Positions 9,335 to 17,782 of a DNA stretch of 64,000 nt are shown here, piece by piece. The translations under genes and the position numbers were made by a program. The notes beneath the pieces were generated by a model. It was not told where the DNA came from. It did not search any database and saw only the letters and a program-made list of their open reading frames with translations. How positions within the stretch are numbered: the first letter of the stretch is position 1; every line of letters starts with the position of its first letter. This DNA is from JBFWRK01 sp050248955 (GTDB lineage: Bacteria > Actinomycetota > Acidimicrobiia > Acidimicrobiales > Ilumatobacteraceae): positions 10,565 through 74,564 of the forward strand of contig JBFWRK010000020.1 in assembly GCA_050248955.1 (NCBI GenBank), in the 5' to 3' direction.

Positions 9335-10225
9335 CTATCGCACCTCGACAGCGGACGGGTGCAGCGGCTGCGAGAAGGGGCGGAACGCGTACCGCCGCAC
9401 GACCTCCGCGTACCCGCGGTAGGTACCGGCACCGCCCGCCGCGAGGGCTTCGGCGTCGAGTGAAGTCGTCAAGCTGCGCAGTCGGTACCACGGTGCTCCG
9501 GGCACTGCGTGGTGCGTGTAGTGGAGGTTGTTGTTCAGGTAGAGCAGCCCGAACAATCGACCCGAGCGCACGACGGCGGACCTCGCCTGGTCGTCGACCG
9601 CCCTGTGCTCGACGAACGAGCGCAAGAGCGTCAGCGCGGTGCCGAGGTAGCAGCCCAGCACGTAGTGGACGGCAGGGACGCCGGCGATGCCGACCGCGAC
9701 CACGAGCACGCAGGCAGCCGCAGCCACGTGGCGCACGACCTGCGCGGCCGGCACTCGCCCGGTCTCCGGATGGGCGAGCTGCGCGTGCCAGAACTCCACC
9801 GGGCGGGTGAGCGATCCGACCAGGAGGCGTCCGGCGAGCGTCCGCAGGAGCCACCAGTAGGCGCGCAGGACGACGCCAGCCCTGGCCCATGCCTCGGGGT
9901 GCACGTAGAACGTCTCGGGATCGTCGCCCGGCACCGTCAGTGCCGATGCGTGATGACGCAGGTGCGATGCACGGTAGGTCTGGTATGGGAGCCAGAGCGA
10001 GAGCGGCGGCGTGGCGAGCGCGTCGTTCCACCGGCGCGACCGCGTGGGATGACCGTGGATCGCCTCGTGCTGCAACGAGCCGTGCCAGGCGGCAACGAGT
10101 CCGAGTGACAGCACGAGCACCGGGGTCGGGAGCAGCTGATGACCGAAGACCAGTCCGAGCCAGCTGCCGTAGACGGCGACCGCGACTGCGATCGTCGGCC
10201 ATTCGACCTGCGTGCGCCGTACCAC
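9335..10225 (-). CDS. Membrane fatty-acid-desaturase-family protein
   Basis: This 296-residue integral-membrane di-iron protein has the three His boxes of the family: HEAIHGH near 57, HLRHH near 89, and LHYTHH near 231. There are about four hydrophobic segments between them. The family desaturates or hydroxylates acyl chains and small molecules using O2. The GTG at 10225 is preceded by GGAAGGGAG at good spacing. It diverges from an XRE regulator gene across a 159-bp gap containing a perfect palindrome, so it is probably that regulator's target. The substrate is unknown; the nearby amine-catabolism operon may or may not be related. Confidence 0.83.
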   Translation of the reverse strand: MVRRTQVEWPTIAVAVAVYGSWLGLVFGHQLLPTPVLVLSLGLVAAWHGSLQHEAIHGHPTRSRRWNDALATPPLSLWLPYQTYRASHLRHHASALTVPGDDPETFYVHPEAWARAGVVLRAYWWLLRTLAGRLLVGSLTRPVEFWHAQLAHPETGRVPAAQVVRHVAAAACVLVVAVGIAGVPAVHYVLGCYLGTALTLLRSFVEHRAVDDQARSAVVRSGRLFGLLYLNNNLHYTHHAVPGAPWYRLRSLTTSLDAEALAAGGAGTYRGYAEVVRRYAFRPFSQPLHPSAVEVR

Positions 10226-10347
10226 CGCGACTCCCTTCCGAGCTGTGCTGTGCGAAGTGTGGACGACGCCCACCGCCGCGAACGCGGAAAACCGCAGGTG
10301 AATACGCACGCGATGCCGCACTTGATGACGCGCCGCCGCGGTGTGGT

Positions 10348-10377
10348 GCGTATCCACCCCATCTGGGGTGGATACGC
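10348..10377. promoter_or_regulatory. Perfect 30-bp palindrome, probable operator of the XRE regulator
   Basis: Arms GCGTATCCACCCCA and TGGGGTGGATACGC are perfect complements around a 2-bp centre. The site ends 7 bp before the regulator start and 122 bp from the divergent desaturase start. Its position over the likely regulator promoter suggests autoregulation and control of the divergent gene. Confidence 0.7.
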
Positions 10378-10384
10378 TGCAATC

Positions 10385-11245
10385 GTGGTCGACCGGAAGC
10401 AGCTGCTGGTCACGTTCAGGGAGCGGCTCGACTCGGTGATCCACGGCTCGGGCCTGAACCGCAGCCAGTTCGCCGAGCAGACGGAGCTCGATCGCTCGAC
10501 GCTCTCGCAGCTGCTGTCGACGTCGAACCGTCGCCTGCCCCGCGTCGAGACGCTCACGACGATCGCCGCCACGCAACAGGTCTCGGTCGACTGGCTCCTC
10601 GGGCTCTCGAACGCCGGGCCGATGCAGGCCGAGATGCTCCACGACCAGACGTCGTTCGAGCGCTCCACGCTCGCCCACAACGACCAGCTCCTGATCGCGT
10701 GGCTCAGCGAGGCGATCGGGTACAAGATCCGTTACATCCCGTCGACGCTCCCGGACCTCCTGAAGACCGAGGAGGTGATCCACCACGAGAACATGGACTT
10801 CGCCACGTCGACGCCCGAGCAGCAGGTCGAGACCTCGGCGGCGCGGCTCGCGTGGACCAGAGGGCCGGAGACGGATCTGGAGTGCTGCAACTCGGTGCAA
10901 TCGGTCGAGGGCTTCGCCCGCGGCGAGGGCATCTGGCGCTCGCTCGACGCGACCGTGCGCATCGCCCAGCTCGACCACATGATCGAGCTGACCGACGAGC
11001 TCTACCCGACGTTGCGCTGGTTCCTCTTCGACGGCCGCCAGCGCTACGCCGCGCCGATCACGATCTACGGTCCGCTCCGAGCCGCGATCTACCTCGGCCA
11101 GATGTACCTCGTGCTCACCTCGAACGCGCACGTGCGCACGCTGACGCAGCACTTCGACGACCTGATCAGGGGTGCGGTCGTGCAACCGCACGAGATACCG
11201 GCGTTCCTGAAGGAGCAGCGAGCCATCACCGCGAAGCTGCGCTGA
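10385..11245 (+). CDS. XRE-family transcriptional regulator with C-terminal ligand/effector-like region
   Basis: A 286-residue protein. Residues about 5-65 form a helix-turn-helix of the XRE/Cro type (NRSQFAEQTELDRSTLSQLLS). The remaining 220 residues are a C-terminal domain I do not recognise. The GTG at 10385 is chosen; the same frame is open upstream but runs through the palindrome. No clear ribosome site precedes it, which suits a leaderless message. It diverges from the desaturase gene and probably binds the 30-bp palindrome immediately upstream. Confidence 0.8.
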   Translation: MVDRKQLLVTFRERLDSVIHGSGLNRSQFAEQTELDRSTLSQLLSTSNRRLPRVETLTTIAATQQVSVDWLLGLSNAGPMQAEMLHDQTSFERSTLAHNDQLLIAWLSEAIGYKIRYIPSTLPDLLKTEEVIHHENMDFATSTPEQQVETSAARLAWTRGPETDLECCNSVQSVEGFARGEGIWRSLDATVRIAQLDHMIELTDELYPTLRWFLFDGRQRYAAPITIYGPLRAAIYLGQMYLVLTSNAHVRTLTQHFDDLIRGAVVQPHEIPAFLKEQRAITAKLR

Positions 11246-11252
11246 GCCGCGC

Positions 11253-12395
11253 TCACGCCGGCTGGTCGCTCGGCTGCTCGCTCGGCTGTTCGCTCGGCTG
11301 CTCGCTCGGCTGTTCGCTCGGCTGTTCGCTCGGCTGTTCGCTCGGTTCCTCGGTCGGCAACGGAATCGGCTCGTCGTCGGACGCCGCCGCGTCGGCAAAG
11401 GCGAGCAGGAAGATCGCGACGACCGTGCCGTAGAAGGCGGCGCCGACGCCGTAGATCTCGAACCCGACCGTGGCAACGATGACGGGGATCGCCGAGCCGA
11501 CGTGCACCGAGCGCGTGTCGACCCACGGGCGCACGATGAACGCCTCGACGGATTGCAGCACTGCCGCCGCGACGAGCACGCCGATCCCGACAGCCGGCGA
11601 CTGGATCCCCGCGGCGAGCAGCGCGAGCGGCATCGAGCCGATGAGCACGCCGATGTAGGGCAGCATCGCGATCGTCCCCGACAGCACGGCGATGAGCACG
11701 GGCGCCGGCAGATCGAACGCGAGCACGACGCCGGCGGCGAGCAGCGCGACCACCAGTCCCTGGAGGATCGCGAACGCCACGTAACGGGCCGCGTTCGTGC
11801 TGCCTTCGGAGAGGATCGAGTGGATCCGCTGCTCGCGGGCGTCATCGCGGAGCAGCCCGACCGCGCCGTTGATCATCCGGCTGCCGTGGAGGATCAGGAA
11901 GATCGTCAGGATCCACGTGACGAAGTACGTCGGCGCGGTGCCCGCCGCGCTCTGCAGCGCTTCGCCGCCGCTCGCGATGCGGTCGTCGAGCGTGGTGAAG
12001 AACGCCGTGGCCCGGTCCACGAGACCGATGTCGCGCGCCGCTTGGCCGAGGCTGTCCGAACGGTCCTCCAAGCGCTGCGCGGCCGCGACGCCGTCGTCCC
12101 GCAGCCGTGCTGTTTCGGTGTCGAGATCGTCGAAGACCCGGTACACGAGCGTCGCCACGACGGCCGCGATCGCGAGCCCGACGAGGATGAGCGCGATCGG
12201 TCGCGGCACGAGGTGTGACACCCTGCCGACCAGCGGCCCGAGCAGGGCGGCGACCACGGCGCAGGCCACGGTCCAGCCGATGATCCGGTGCGCTTGGACG
12301 AACAGGTTGCGCAACACGAGCGTCGCGAGCAGCGCGAGCGCGATGAGGAGCGCCGAGCGGGCAGTGAGGCGAACCGTACGCGGAGTTCGGTTCAC
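11253..12395 (-). CDS. AI-2E family membrane transporter with C-terminal Pro-Ser-Glu-Gln repeat tail
   Basis: This protein of about 380 residues is of the AI-2E transporter family (PF01594), with eight or so hydrophobic segments and the PYIGVLIGSMPLALLAAG core. The family exports autoinducer-2 or acts in ion/osmotic homeostasis; the substrate is unknown here. The C-terminal 30 residues are tandem PSEQ repeats encoded by a 12-bp repeat, probably a flexible cytoplasmic tail. The GTG at 12395 is chosen to avoid overlap with the divergent paralogue; a longer frame exists upstream. It converges on the XRE gene, with 7 bp between the stops. Confidence 0.85.
   Translation of the reverse strand: MNRTPRTVRLTARSALLIALALLATLVLRNLFVQAHRIIGWTVACAVVAALLGPLVGRVSHLVPRPIALILVGLAIAAVVATLVYRVFDDLDTETARLRDDGVAAAQRLEDRSDSLGQAARDIGLVDRATAFFTTLDDRIASGGEALQSAAGTAPTYFVTWILTIFLILHGSRMINGAVGLLRDDAREQRIHSILSEGSTNAARYVAFAILQGLVVALLAAGVVLAFDLPAPVLIAVLSGTIAMLPYIGVLIGSMPLALLAAGIQSPAVGIGVLVAAAVLQSVEAFIVRPWVDTRSVHVGSAIPVIVATVGFEIYGVGAAFYGTVVAIFLLAFADAAASDDEPIPLPTEEPSEQPSEQPSEQPSEQPSEQPSEQPSDQPA
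11261..11348 (-). repeat. 12-bp tandem repeat encoding the PSEQ tail
   Basis: About seven tandem copies of a 12-bp unit (CTCGGCTGTTCG, with T/C variation) lie at the 3-prime end of the AI-2E gene. All copies keep the frame. The near-identity of the copies suggests recent slippage, so copy number may vary between strains. Confidence 0.85.
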
Positions 12396-12429
12396 CGGTG
12401 CTGCGTCCACGGATCGGTACAGTACGACC

Positions 12430-13563
12430 GTGCCGACCCCGGAGCCTTCCATCGGTGGGCGGCGGGCCGGCGGCCGTGACCGAACGACCGTTGTCGATCT
12501 CGATCTGTGGTCGATCGGGGCCTTCGTCGCCGCCTTGCTGACGGTCCTCTTCGTCATCGCGGTGTTTCGCGACGCGACCGACACGCTCACGAAGCTGGCC
12601 GTCGGTCTGTTGATCGCACTCGCGCTCGATCCCGTGATCCGCGCGCTGCAACTCAAGCTCAACCTGTCCCGCAGCGTGGCCGTCGCCTTCGTCTCCAGCG
12701 GGCTGCTGATCGCGTTCACAGGGATCGCGGTGCTGCTCGGGCCGGCGGCCGTGCGCGAGGCGGGCGACGTTGCGACCGATCTGCCGGCGACGGTCGAGTC
12801 GTTCTACTCGTGGCCGATCATCGGCGACCGCTTGGAGGAAGCCGACGCCGCCGGCACCGTCTCCGAGTGGCTCGACGAGCTGCCGAGCCGGTTCGACGAG
12901 GAGACCCTCACGAACGCCGCGGAGTCGCTGCTCGGCGGGATCGCGACGCTGTTCGTCGTGCTCATCGGCGCCGTCGCGGTGATGATCGACGGCGAGGCGT
13001 TGGTCGCGCGGGCGCGGCGGCTCGTGCCACCGGCTCGACGCGCCCGTGCTGACCGTGCAGGGCGGATCGTCTACCAGAGCGTCGGGCGCTACTTCGCCGG
13101 GTCGCTCCTCGTCGCCGCACTGAACGGCTTGGTCATCCTGACCGCCGGCCTGCTGCTCGGCGTTCCACTCGCGCCGCTCGCCGGGATCTGGTCGACCTTC
13201 ACCAACCTGATCCCGCAGATCGGTGGCTTCCTCGGTGGCGCGTTCTTCGTGACGCTCGCCCTGTCGAAGAGCCCGCTGACGGGTGTGATCGCGCTCGTGC
13301 TGTTCCTCGTGTACCAGCAGATCGAGAACAACGTGATCCAGCCGGCGATCGTCGGCAAGGCGGTCAACCTGTCGCCACCGACGACGATGCTCGCCGCGCT
13401 GATCGGCGGTGCCGCCGCCGGCGTACCGGGCGCGCTCGCGGCGACGCCCCTGATCGGCGCCGCCAAGGCGCTGTACTTCGCGTTCCGCGATGCCCCGGAC
13501 GAGCCGCAGCACAGTGACGGATCGCGTCCGCCGCGGCTTGACGCGCCGCCGCCCAGCACCTAA
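12430..13563 (+). CDS. AI-2E family membrane transporter (second, divergent)
   Basis: A 377-residue AI-2E family protein with paired N-terminal hydrophobic segments, a soluble loop, and the conserved C-terminal block containing LIPQIGGFLGG and YQQIENNVIQP. It is a paralogue of the protein encoded on the other strand; the two starts are only 34 bp apart, so they share a promoter region. The GTG at 12430 is chosen. The C-terminus is plain, without the repeat tail. The transported substrate cannot be read from the sequence. Confidence 0.86.
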   Translation: MPTPEPSIGGRRAGGRDRTTVVDLDLWSIGAFVAALLTVLFVIAVFRDATDTLTKLAVGLLIALALDPVIRALQLKLNLSRSVAVAFVSSGLLIAFTGIAVLLGPAAVREAGDVATDLPATVESFYSWPIIGDRLEEADAAGTVSEWLDELPSRFDEETLTNAAESLLGGIATLFVVLIGAVAVMIDGEALVARARRLVPPARRARADRAGRIVYQSVGRYFAGSLLVAALNGLVILTAGLLLGVPLAPLAGIWSTFTNLIPQIGGFLGGAFFVTLALSKSPLTGVIALVLFLVYQQIENNVIQPAIVGKAVNLSPPTTMLAALIGGAAAGVPGALAATPLIGAAKALYFAFRDAPDEPQHSDGSRPPRLDAPPPST

Positions 13564-13573
13564 GCAACGAGCG

Positions 13574-14557
13574 GTGGTGCATGTCCCGGTCATCGACCTC
13601 GGGCCCTTGCGGACGGGCCGGGGTGCAGCCGATGTCGCAGCCGCGCTCGACGAGGCCTGCCGCGAGGTCGGGTTCTTCTGCATCAGTGGTCACGGCGTCG
13701 ATCCCGCGCTGAGCGCCGAGCTCGAGCTGCAGGCCCGTGCGTTCTTCGCGCTGCCGGAACGCGAGAAGGCGCGCATCGCGATGTCGCACGGTGGCCGAGC
13801 GTGGCGCGGTTGGTTCCCGGTCGGTGGCGAGCTGACGTCGGGTCGCCCGGACCGCAAGGAGGGGTTGTACTTCGGCGACGAGCTGCCTCCTGACGATCCG
13901 CGGGTGGTCGCCGGCCGCCCGCTCCACGGCCCGAACCTGTTCCCGGCCGAACCCGCTGGCCTGCGCACCGTCGTCCTCGAGTGGATGGCGGCGATGACCG
14001 ATCTGTGCCGCGTGCTGATGCGCGGGCTCGGGCTCGCCCTCGATCTCGGGGACGGGTGGTTCGAGCACCATCTGACAGCGGAGCCGATCACGCTCTTCCG
14101 GATCTTCCACTACCCGCCGGGGAGCGACGACGACTGGGGCGTGGGCGAGCACACCGACTACGGACTGCTGACGGTGCTGCGGCAGGACGATTGCGGGGGC
14201 CTGCAGGTCGAATCACGACATGATTGGATCGACGTGCCACCCGATCCGGACGTCTTCGTCTGCAACATCGGCGACATGCTCGACCGGATGACGCGCGGCC
14301 GGTACCGATCGACGCCGCACCGGGTCAGGAACACGAGTGGCCGGGGCCGGCTGTCGTTCCCGTTCTTCTTCGATCCCGGCTGGGATGCCGAGGTCGGCCC
14401 GCTACCGGGGATGGCTCCGGCCACCGACGACGCGGAGCGTCGGTGGGACGGCGCCAACGTCCATCAGTGGCACGGCACGTACGGCTCGTACCTCATGGCC
14501 AGGGTGGCGAAGGTCTTCCCCGATCTGCACGCAGCGGTGGATCGAGATCGATCGTGA
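13574..14557 (+). CDS. 2-oxoglutarate/Fe(II)-dependent oxygenase (isopenicillin N synthase-like)
   Basis: A 327-residue soluble oxygenase. The N-terminal DIOX_N-like region begins VPVIDLGPL and includes GFFCISGHGV. The C-terminal jelly roll has the metal triad HTD (in GEHTDYG) and His in TPHRV, and an R-x-S 2-oxoglutarate-binding pair in RLSF. Members hydroxylate or oxidatively cyclise small molecules; the substrate is unknown. Two adjacent GTG codons (13574 and 13577) could start it. The stop overlaps the GTG of the next gene, so it is translationally coupled to a secreted protein. Confidence 0.87.
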   Translation: MVHVPVIDLGPLRTGRGAADVAAALDEACREVGFFCISGHGVDPALSAELELQARAFFALPEREKARIAMSHGGRAWRGWFPVGGELTSGRPDRKEGLYFGDELPPDDPRVVAGRPLHGPNLFPAEPAGLRTVVLEWMAAMTDLCRVLMRGLGLALDLGDGWFEHHLTAEPITLFRIFHYPPGSDDDWGVGEHTDYGLLTVLRQDDCGGLQVESRHDWIDVPPDPDVFVCNIGDMLDRMTRGRYRSTPHRVRNTSGRGRLSFPFFFDPGWDAEVGPLPGMAPATDDAERRWDGANVHQWHGTYGSYLMARVAKVFPDLHAAVDRDRS

Positions 14558-16410
14558 AGGTCGCCGACTCGTCGCTCGCGTCGGCGCGGCGGATCGCGGC
14601 GATGCTCGTGGAACGAGCTCGTGCCCGCCCGCGTCCGGTCGCAGTGGTCGTGGTCGGCGCCCTGCTCGCGCTCGTCCTGATCGCCGCGTCGACCGGTGGC
14701 GCCGACCGGCGGCTCGCGAGAGCGTCGCCGGATGCGACCTCGTCGACCACCGAGGTCGCATCCTCCGCACGCGCTGCGGCACCGGTTCCGCGATCGACAA
14801 CGACCACGACCACGACCACGACCACGAACTCGAACACGGGGTCGACCTCCACGACGATCGCGCCCACGACCACGGCGCCTTCGACGACCGTCGCCGTCCC
14901 CCCCGCAGTCGACCCGGAGAGCCCCGCCGTCGTCGCCAGGCCGATCCCGGTCGCGCCGATCGAGGTCACCCCACCGGCCCCAGCTCCTCCGTGGGCATGG
15001 TCGACGCGGACCACCCCAGCCGGCCTCGTCGTCACCGATGTCGGGTGCGCGGCAGGCACGAGCGCTGCGGCGCTCGACGCGTTCTTCGCCGCCCGCATCG
15101 GCCCGCTCCTCGGCACCGACTACCAACACCTCTACCCGCTCGGTGACGGTCGATCGCTCTGGTTGTTCCAGGACGCGTTCCTCGACCACTCCGGCGGCGC
15201 GGAGCGTCTCAGCCAGGCGCGCTTCGCGCACAACATCGCGCTCGTCCAGGACGGCGCCTGCTTCACGCTCCAACACCGTGGCACGGCTGCGATCCCCACC
15301 TCGTTCGAAGGCGGTACGGGCGAGCAGCCGCTGACCCGCTGGTTCTGGCCGATGGGCGGTGAGGTGTCGAACGGGCGGCTGCAGGTGTTCTGGGCGGAGA
15401 TGGTCAAGGACGGGTACGAGCCCGGGCCGGGTGACGGACTCGGCTGGCACCCTGCGGCTACCTGGCTCGCGACGTACGACACGCACACGCTCACCCGCCT
15501 CTCGTTCGCACCGGCGCCGAACTCCGGTGTCACGCCGATCTACGGCTACGCCGTCTCGTCCGACGCGTCGTACACGTACCTGTTCGGCAACAGCTTCGAG
15601 CAGAACCTCACGCGTGAGGGCGGCTTCTGGTCCGGACCGCACTCGGGCGCGGCGATGTGGCTCGCCCGTGTCCCGCTCGGCGAGTTGGACGCCGCGCCGG
15701 AGTACCGCACCGATGCGGACTGGTCACCGGATCCCGGGACGGCACGGCCGTTCTTGCGCCGATACTGGACCGAGAACCCGATGCAGCCGCGCTACGTCGA
15801 CGGGCAGTGGGTGTCGGCGACGAAGGTCGACGGCTACTGGGGTGAGGAGCTGAGCATCGACGTCGCGCTCGACCCGTGGGGTCCGTGGACCACCGTCCAG
15901 CGGCGTGTGATCGCGCCGAGGGGCGGCGATCCGGCGATGAACACGTACCACGCCCACCTGCTGCCGTGGCGTGAGAACGGCTCGCTCGTGGTCGTCGTGT
16001 CGCAGAACGCTCGCGACATGCTGCGCGACGCTTACCCGAACCCGTGGCGCTACCGGCCCGCGGTGTTCACCACCCCCTGGGCCGTCGCGCCACCACCGCC
16101 CCCACCCCCACCTCCACCGCCTGACACCACCGTGCCGGAGACGACGGCCACGCTCCCCTCCGCAACGACGACATCGGCGCCCTCGACGACCATCGCGCCG
16201 ACGACGAGCACGTCGCCCACGACGACGACCACGACCACCGTCGTCCCCACGACCACGACGTCCACCACGACGACGACAGCCAGCCCGACCACCGTCGTGA
16301 CCGTTCCACCGACAACCGTCGCCGCGCCGGCCACGACCGAGGAGACGCCGACGACGGTCGCGACGACATCGGCCACCGCGATCAGGACCTCGACGAGCAC
16401 CTCCGGGTAG
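14554..16410 (+). CDS. Exported DUF4185-like protein with Thr-rich and polyproline linkers
   Basis: A 618-residue protein. A basic N-terminus is followed by one hydrophobic segment (residues about 30-48), consistent with a signal anchor or signal peptide. A Thr/Pro-rich linker follows (about 65-150), then a globular domain of about 330 residues rich in Trp and Tyr, with GDGRSLWLFQDAF and FGNSFEQN. This resembles DUF4185-type beta-propeller proteins. The C-terminus has a polyproline run and about 90 residues that are nearly all Thr, Ser, Pro and Val. Such tails span the cell wall or are glycosylated. No sortase motif is seen. Function is unknown. It is coupled to the 2-oxoglutarate oxygenase by a GTGA overlap. 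Confidence 0.72.
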   Translation: MKVADSSLASARRIAAMLVERARARPRPVAVVVVGALLALVLIAASTGGADRRLARASPDATSSTTEVASSARAAAPVPRSTTTTTTTTTTNSNTGSTSTTIAPTTTAPSTTVAVPPAVDPESPAVVARPIPVAPIEVTPPAPAPPWAWSTRTTPAGLVVTDVGCAAGTSAAALDAFFAARIGPLLGTDYQHLYPLGDGRSLWLFQDAFLDHSGGAERLSQARFAHNIALVQDGACFTLQHRGTAAIPTSFEGGTGEQPLTRWFWPMGGEVSNGRLQVFWAEMVKDGYEPGPGDGLGWHPAATWLATYDTHTLTRLSFAPAPNSGVTPIYGYAVSSDASYTYLFGNSFEQNLTREGGFWSGPHSGAAMWLARVPLGELDAAPEYRTDADWSPDPGTARPFLRRYWTENPMQPRYVDGQWVSATKVDGYWGEELSIDVALDPWGPWTTVQRRVIAPRGGDPAMNTYHAHLLPWRENGSLVVVVSQNARDMLRDAYPNPWRYRPAVFTTPWAVAPPPPPPPPPPPDTTVPETTATLPSATTTSAPSTTIAPTTSTSPTTTTTTTVVPTTTTSTTTTTASPTTVVTVPPTTVAAPATTEETPTTVATTSATAIRTSTSTSG

Positions 16411-16468
16411 AGGACGCTGACGTGGGCCGGGCTGCTCGGCTCCGATCGGCTGATCGGGGTGGCGACGG

Positions 16469-16786
16469 TCAGTCGAGGCCGAGAACCGTCGCGAGGGCTT
16501 CATCGACGGCCCAGAGCTCCTCGAGGGCGAGGTGGCCGACTCGTCTGCCAAGACGCTGTGCATCGACCGCTCCGAGTTGCTCGACGAGCAACCTCGTCGT
16601 CACGCCCGCTACTTCGATCTCGGGACGGAACGATGCTGGGCGGGCGCTGCGGGATGTCGGAGCGACGATGACGACGGACCGCGGCAAGAGGGCGTCAGCC
16701 TGCACGACGACGCCGAAGCGCTCGCCGGCTTGCTCGTGCCCGATGCCCTTGGGTGTTCGAAACCGGTAGACGTCACCGCGGCGCAC
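16469..16786 (-). CDS. MazF/PemK-type mRNA endonuclease toxin
   Basis: A 105-residue protein with the PemK/MazF signature: RRGDVYRF at the N-terminus, GVVVQAD, and the VVIVAPTS strand. The fold cleaves mRNA and is held inactive by its partner antitoxin. It starts with GTG and overlaps the antitoxin gene by 14 bp, as expected for a type II toxin-antitoxin pair. The complete length suggests it is functional. Confidence 0.9.
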   Translation of the reverse strand: MRRGDVYRFRTPKGIGHEQAGERFGVVVQADALLPRSVVIVAPTSRSARPASFRPEIEVAGVTTRLLVEQLGAVDAQRLGRRVGHLALEELWAVDEALATVLGLD

Positions 16787-17012
16787 GCAGTGACTCCATG
16801 AGCGTCGCGACCGACAGCATCTCGGCCTTGTCTGCCTCGTCGGCTTCCAGAGCGGCTGCCTCTGCAGCCAGCGCGCGTCGACGATGAATGCGCTCGGCTG
16901 ACGCGAGGAGGGACGAGCGAATCGCTTCCGACTGGGTCAACCCCGACGCTTCGAGCAGCCGCAGAGCCCGTTCCGCATCGTCGTCGAGCCGAACAGAGAT
17001 AGCTCTCGCCAT
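16773..17012 (-). CDS. Ribbon-helix-helix antitoxin of the MazF pair
   Basis: A 79-residue protein whose N-terminus (ISVRLDDDAERALRLLEASG, then LTQSEAIRSSL) is a ribbon-helix-helix DNA-binding fold. The C-terminal helix is acidic and would wrap the toxin. It precedes and overlaps the MazF-like gene. A CATACT element 7 nt before the ATG on the minus strand suggests a leaderless message, and an imperfect inverted repeat (GTAT...ATAC, near 17018-17037) could be its operator. Autorepression is typical of the family. Confidence 0.87.
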   Translation of the reverse strand: MARAISVRLDDDAERALRLLEASGLTQSEAIRSSLLASAERIHRRRALAAEAAALEADEADKAEMLSVATLMESLRAPR

Positions 17013-17064
17013 GCACGCAGTATGACACTTCGTAATACAGATGGCAACAGGCTACAGCTCTGCG

Positions 17065-17577
17065 TCAGGCCGGATCGGCGACCTGCGCTGCTGCGTCGTC
17101 CGGCTCCGCCCGCCGAACCAGGAGGCACTGATCGACGCGGAACCAGCGATGGGTACGTTGGTCCTTGGCCGAGAAAAGGGGTGCCGCCACGGAGGTAGGG
17201 ACGATCTCCGGCCTGTCGACCCGGTAGGTGTTCCCTTCGTGCACGATGGTGGCCGACCCATTCAAGACCACGTTCTTGAGCCAGTCGGTGTTCGGCCCGT
17301 ACGGGAGCGCGATCACGAACCCGGCGTCGGTCGGCACGGCCTGCACCGGCGTTTCGTACGGCCGGCCTGTCGTCCTGCCGACATGTCGGACGACCGATGC
17401 AATGCCACCAGGCGTTCCGCTCGACTTCAACACGAACGGTTTCGTGGCTCGACCGGTCCGGCGGACGGCATTGAGCACGAGTGGCGACTTCGCTCGCATC
17501 CCGGCCACGAAGATGATCACGATCACCCCGAAGGCGAGGAGCACACCGCCGACGAGCTTGGTGATTCGTCTCCACAT
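17065..17577 (-). CDS. Deazaflavin (F420)-dependent nitroreductase-family protein
   Basis: A 170-residue protein of the Ddn/DUF385 family (PF04075). It has one N-terminal membrane helix (residues 8-26), then the family block TTGRPYETPVQ and the WLKN-N-G-A strand pattern around residues 70-125. The family uses F420 (or other flavin) to reduce quinones or nitro compounds at the membrane. The N-terminal helix suggests membrane attachment. It is divergent from the mttB2 operon, and the gap holds two inverted repeats. Confidence 0.78.
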   Translation of the reverse strand: MWRRITKLVGGVLLAFGVIVIIFVAGMRAKSPLVLNAVRRTGRATKPFVLKSSGTPGGIASVVRHVGRTTGRPYETPVQAVPTDAGFVIALPYGPNTDWLKNVVLNGSATIVHEGNTYRVDRPEIVPTSVAAPLFSAKDQRTHRWFRVDQCLLVRRAEPDDAAAQVADPA

Positions 17578-17609
17578 GTTCCACCACCTTCGACTCCCGC
17601 GCTCCAGAA

Positions 17610-17676
17610 TGCAAGCAGGTTGCAGGTTCCTGCGGCCACGTGTGTGTGTGCGCGCTCGGTTGCGGATAGCGCAACC
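17610..17676. promoter_or_regulatory. Two inverted repeats in the divergent region before the mttB2 operon
   Basis: TGCAA-GCAGG-TTGCA (17610-17624) and GGTTGCG-GATAG-CGCAACC (17658-17676) have perfect arms and centres 50 bp apart. Both use TTGC/GCAA half-sites. They lie between the F420-type gene and the mttB2 start and could be operators for the amine operon. No dedicated regulator gene is adjacent. Confidence 0.4.
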
Positions 17677-17782
17677 AGGCGAACAAACGCGACTCTGGGG
17701 GGTGGTGTTTCCCGGTACAGTCGTGCTGGTTCTGGATGGTGCCGCGTGGTGCGGTGCCGCAGCGCGAGCACGGGGGGACTGC

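Noticed and set aside
11261..11348. 12-bp repeat as a CRISPR array
   Set aside because: Units are contiguous, too short and in frame with the gene; there are no spacers or cas genes.
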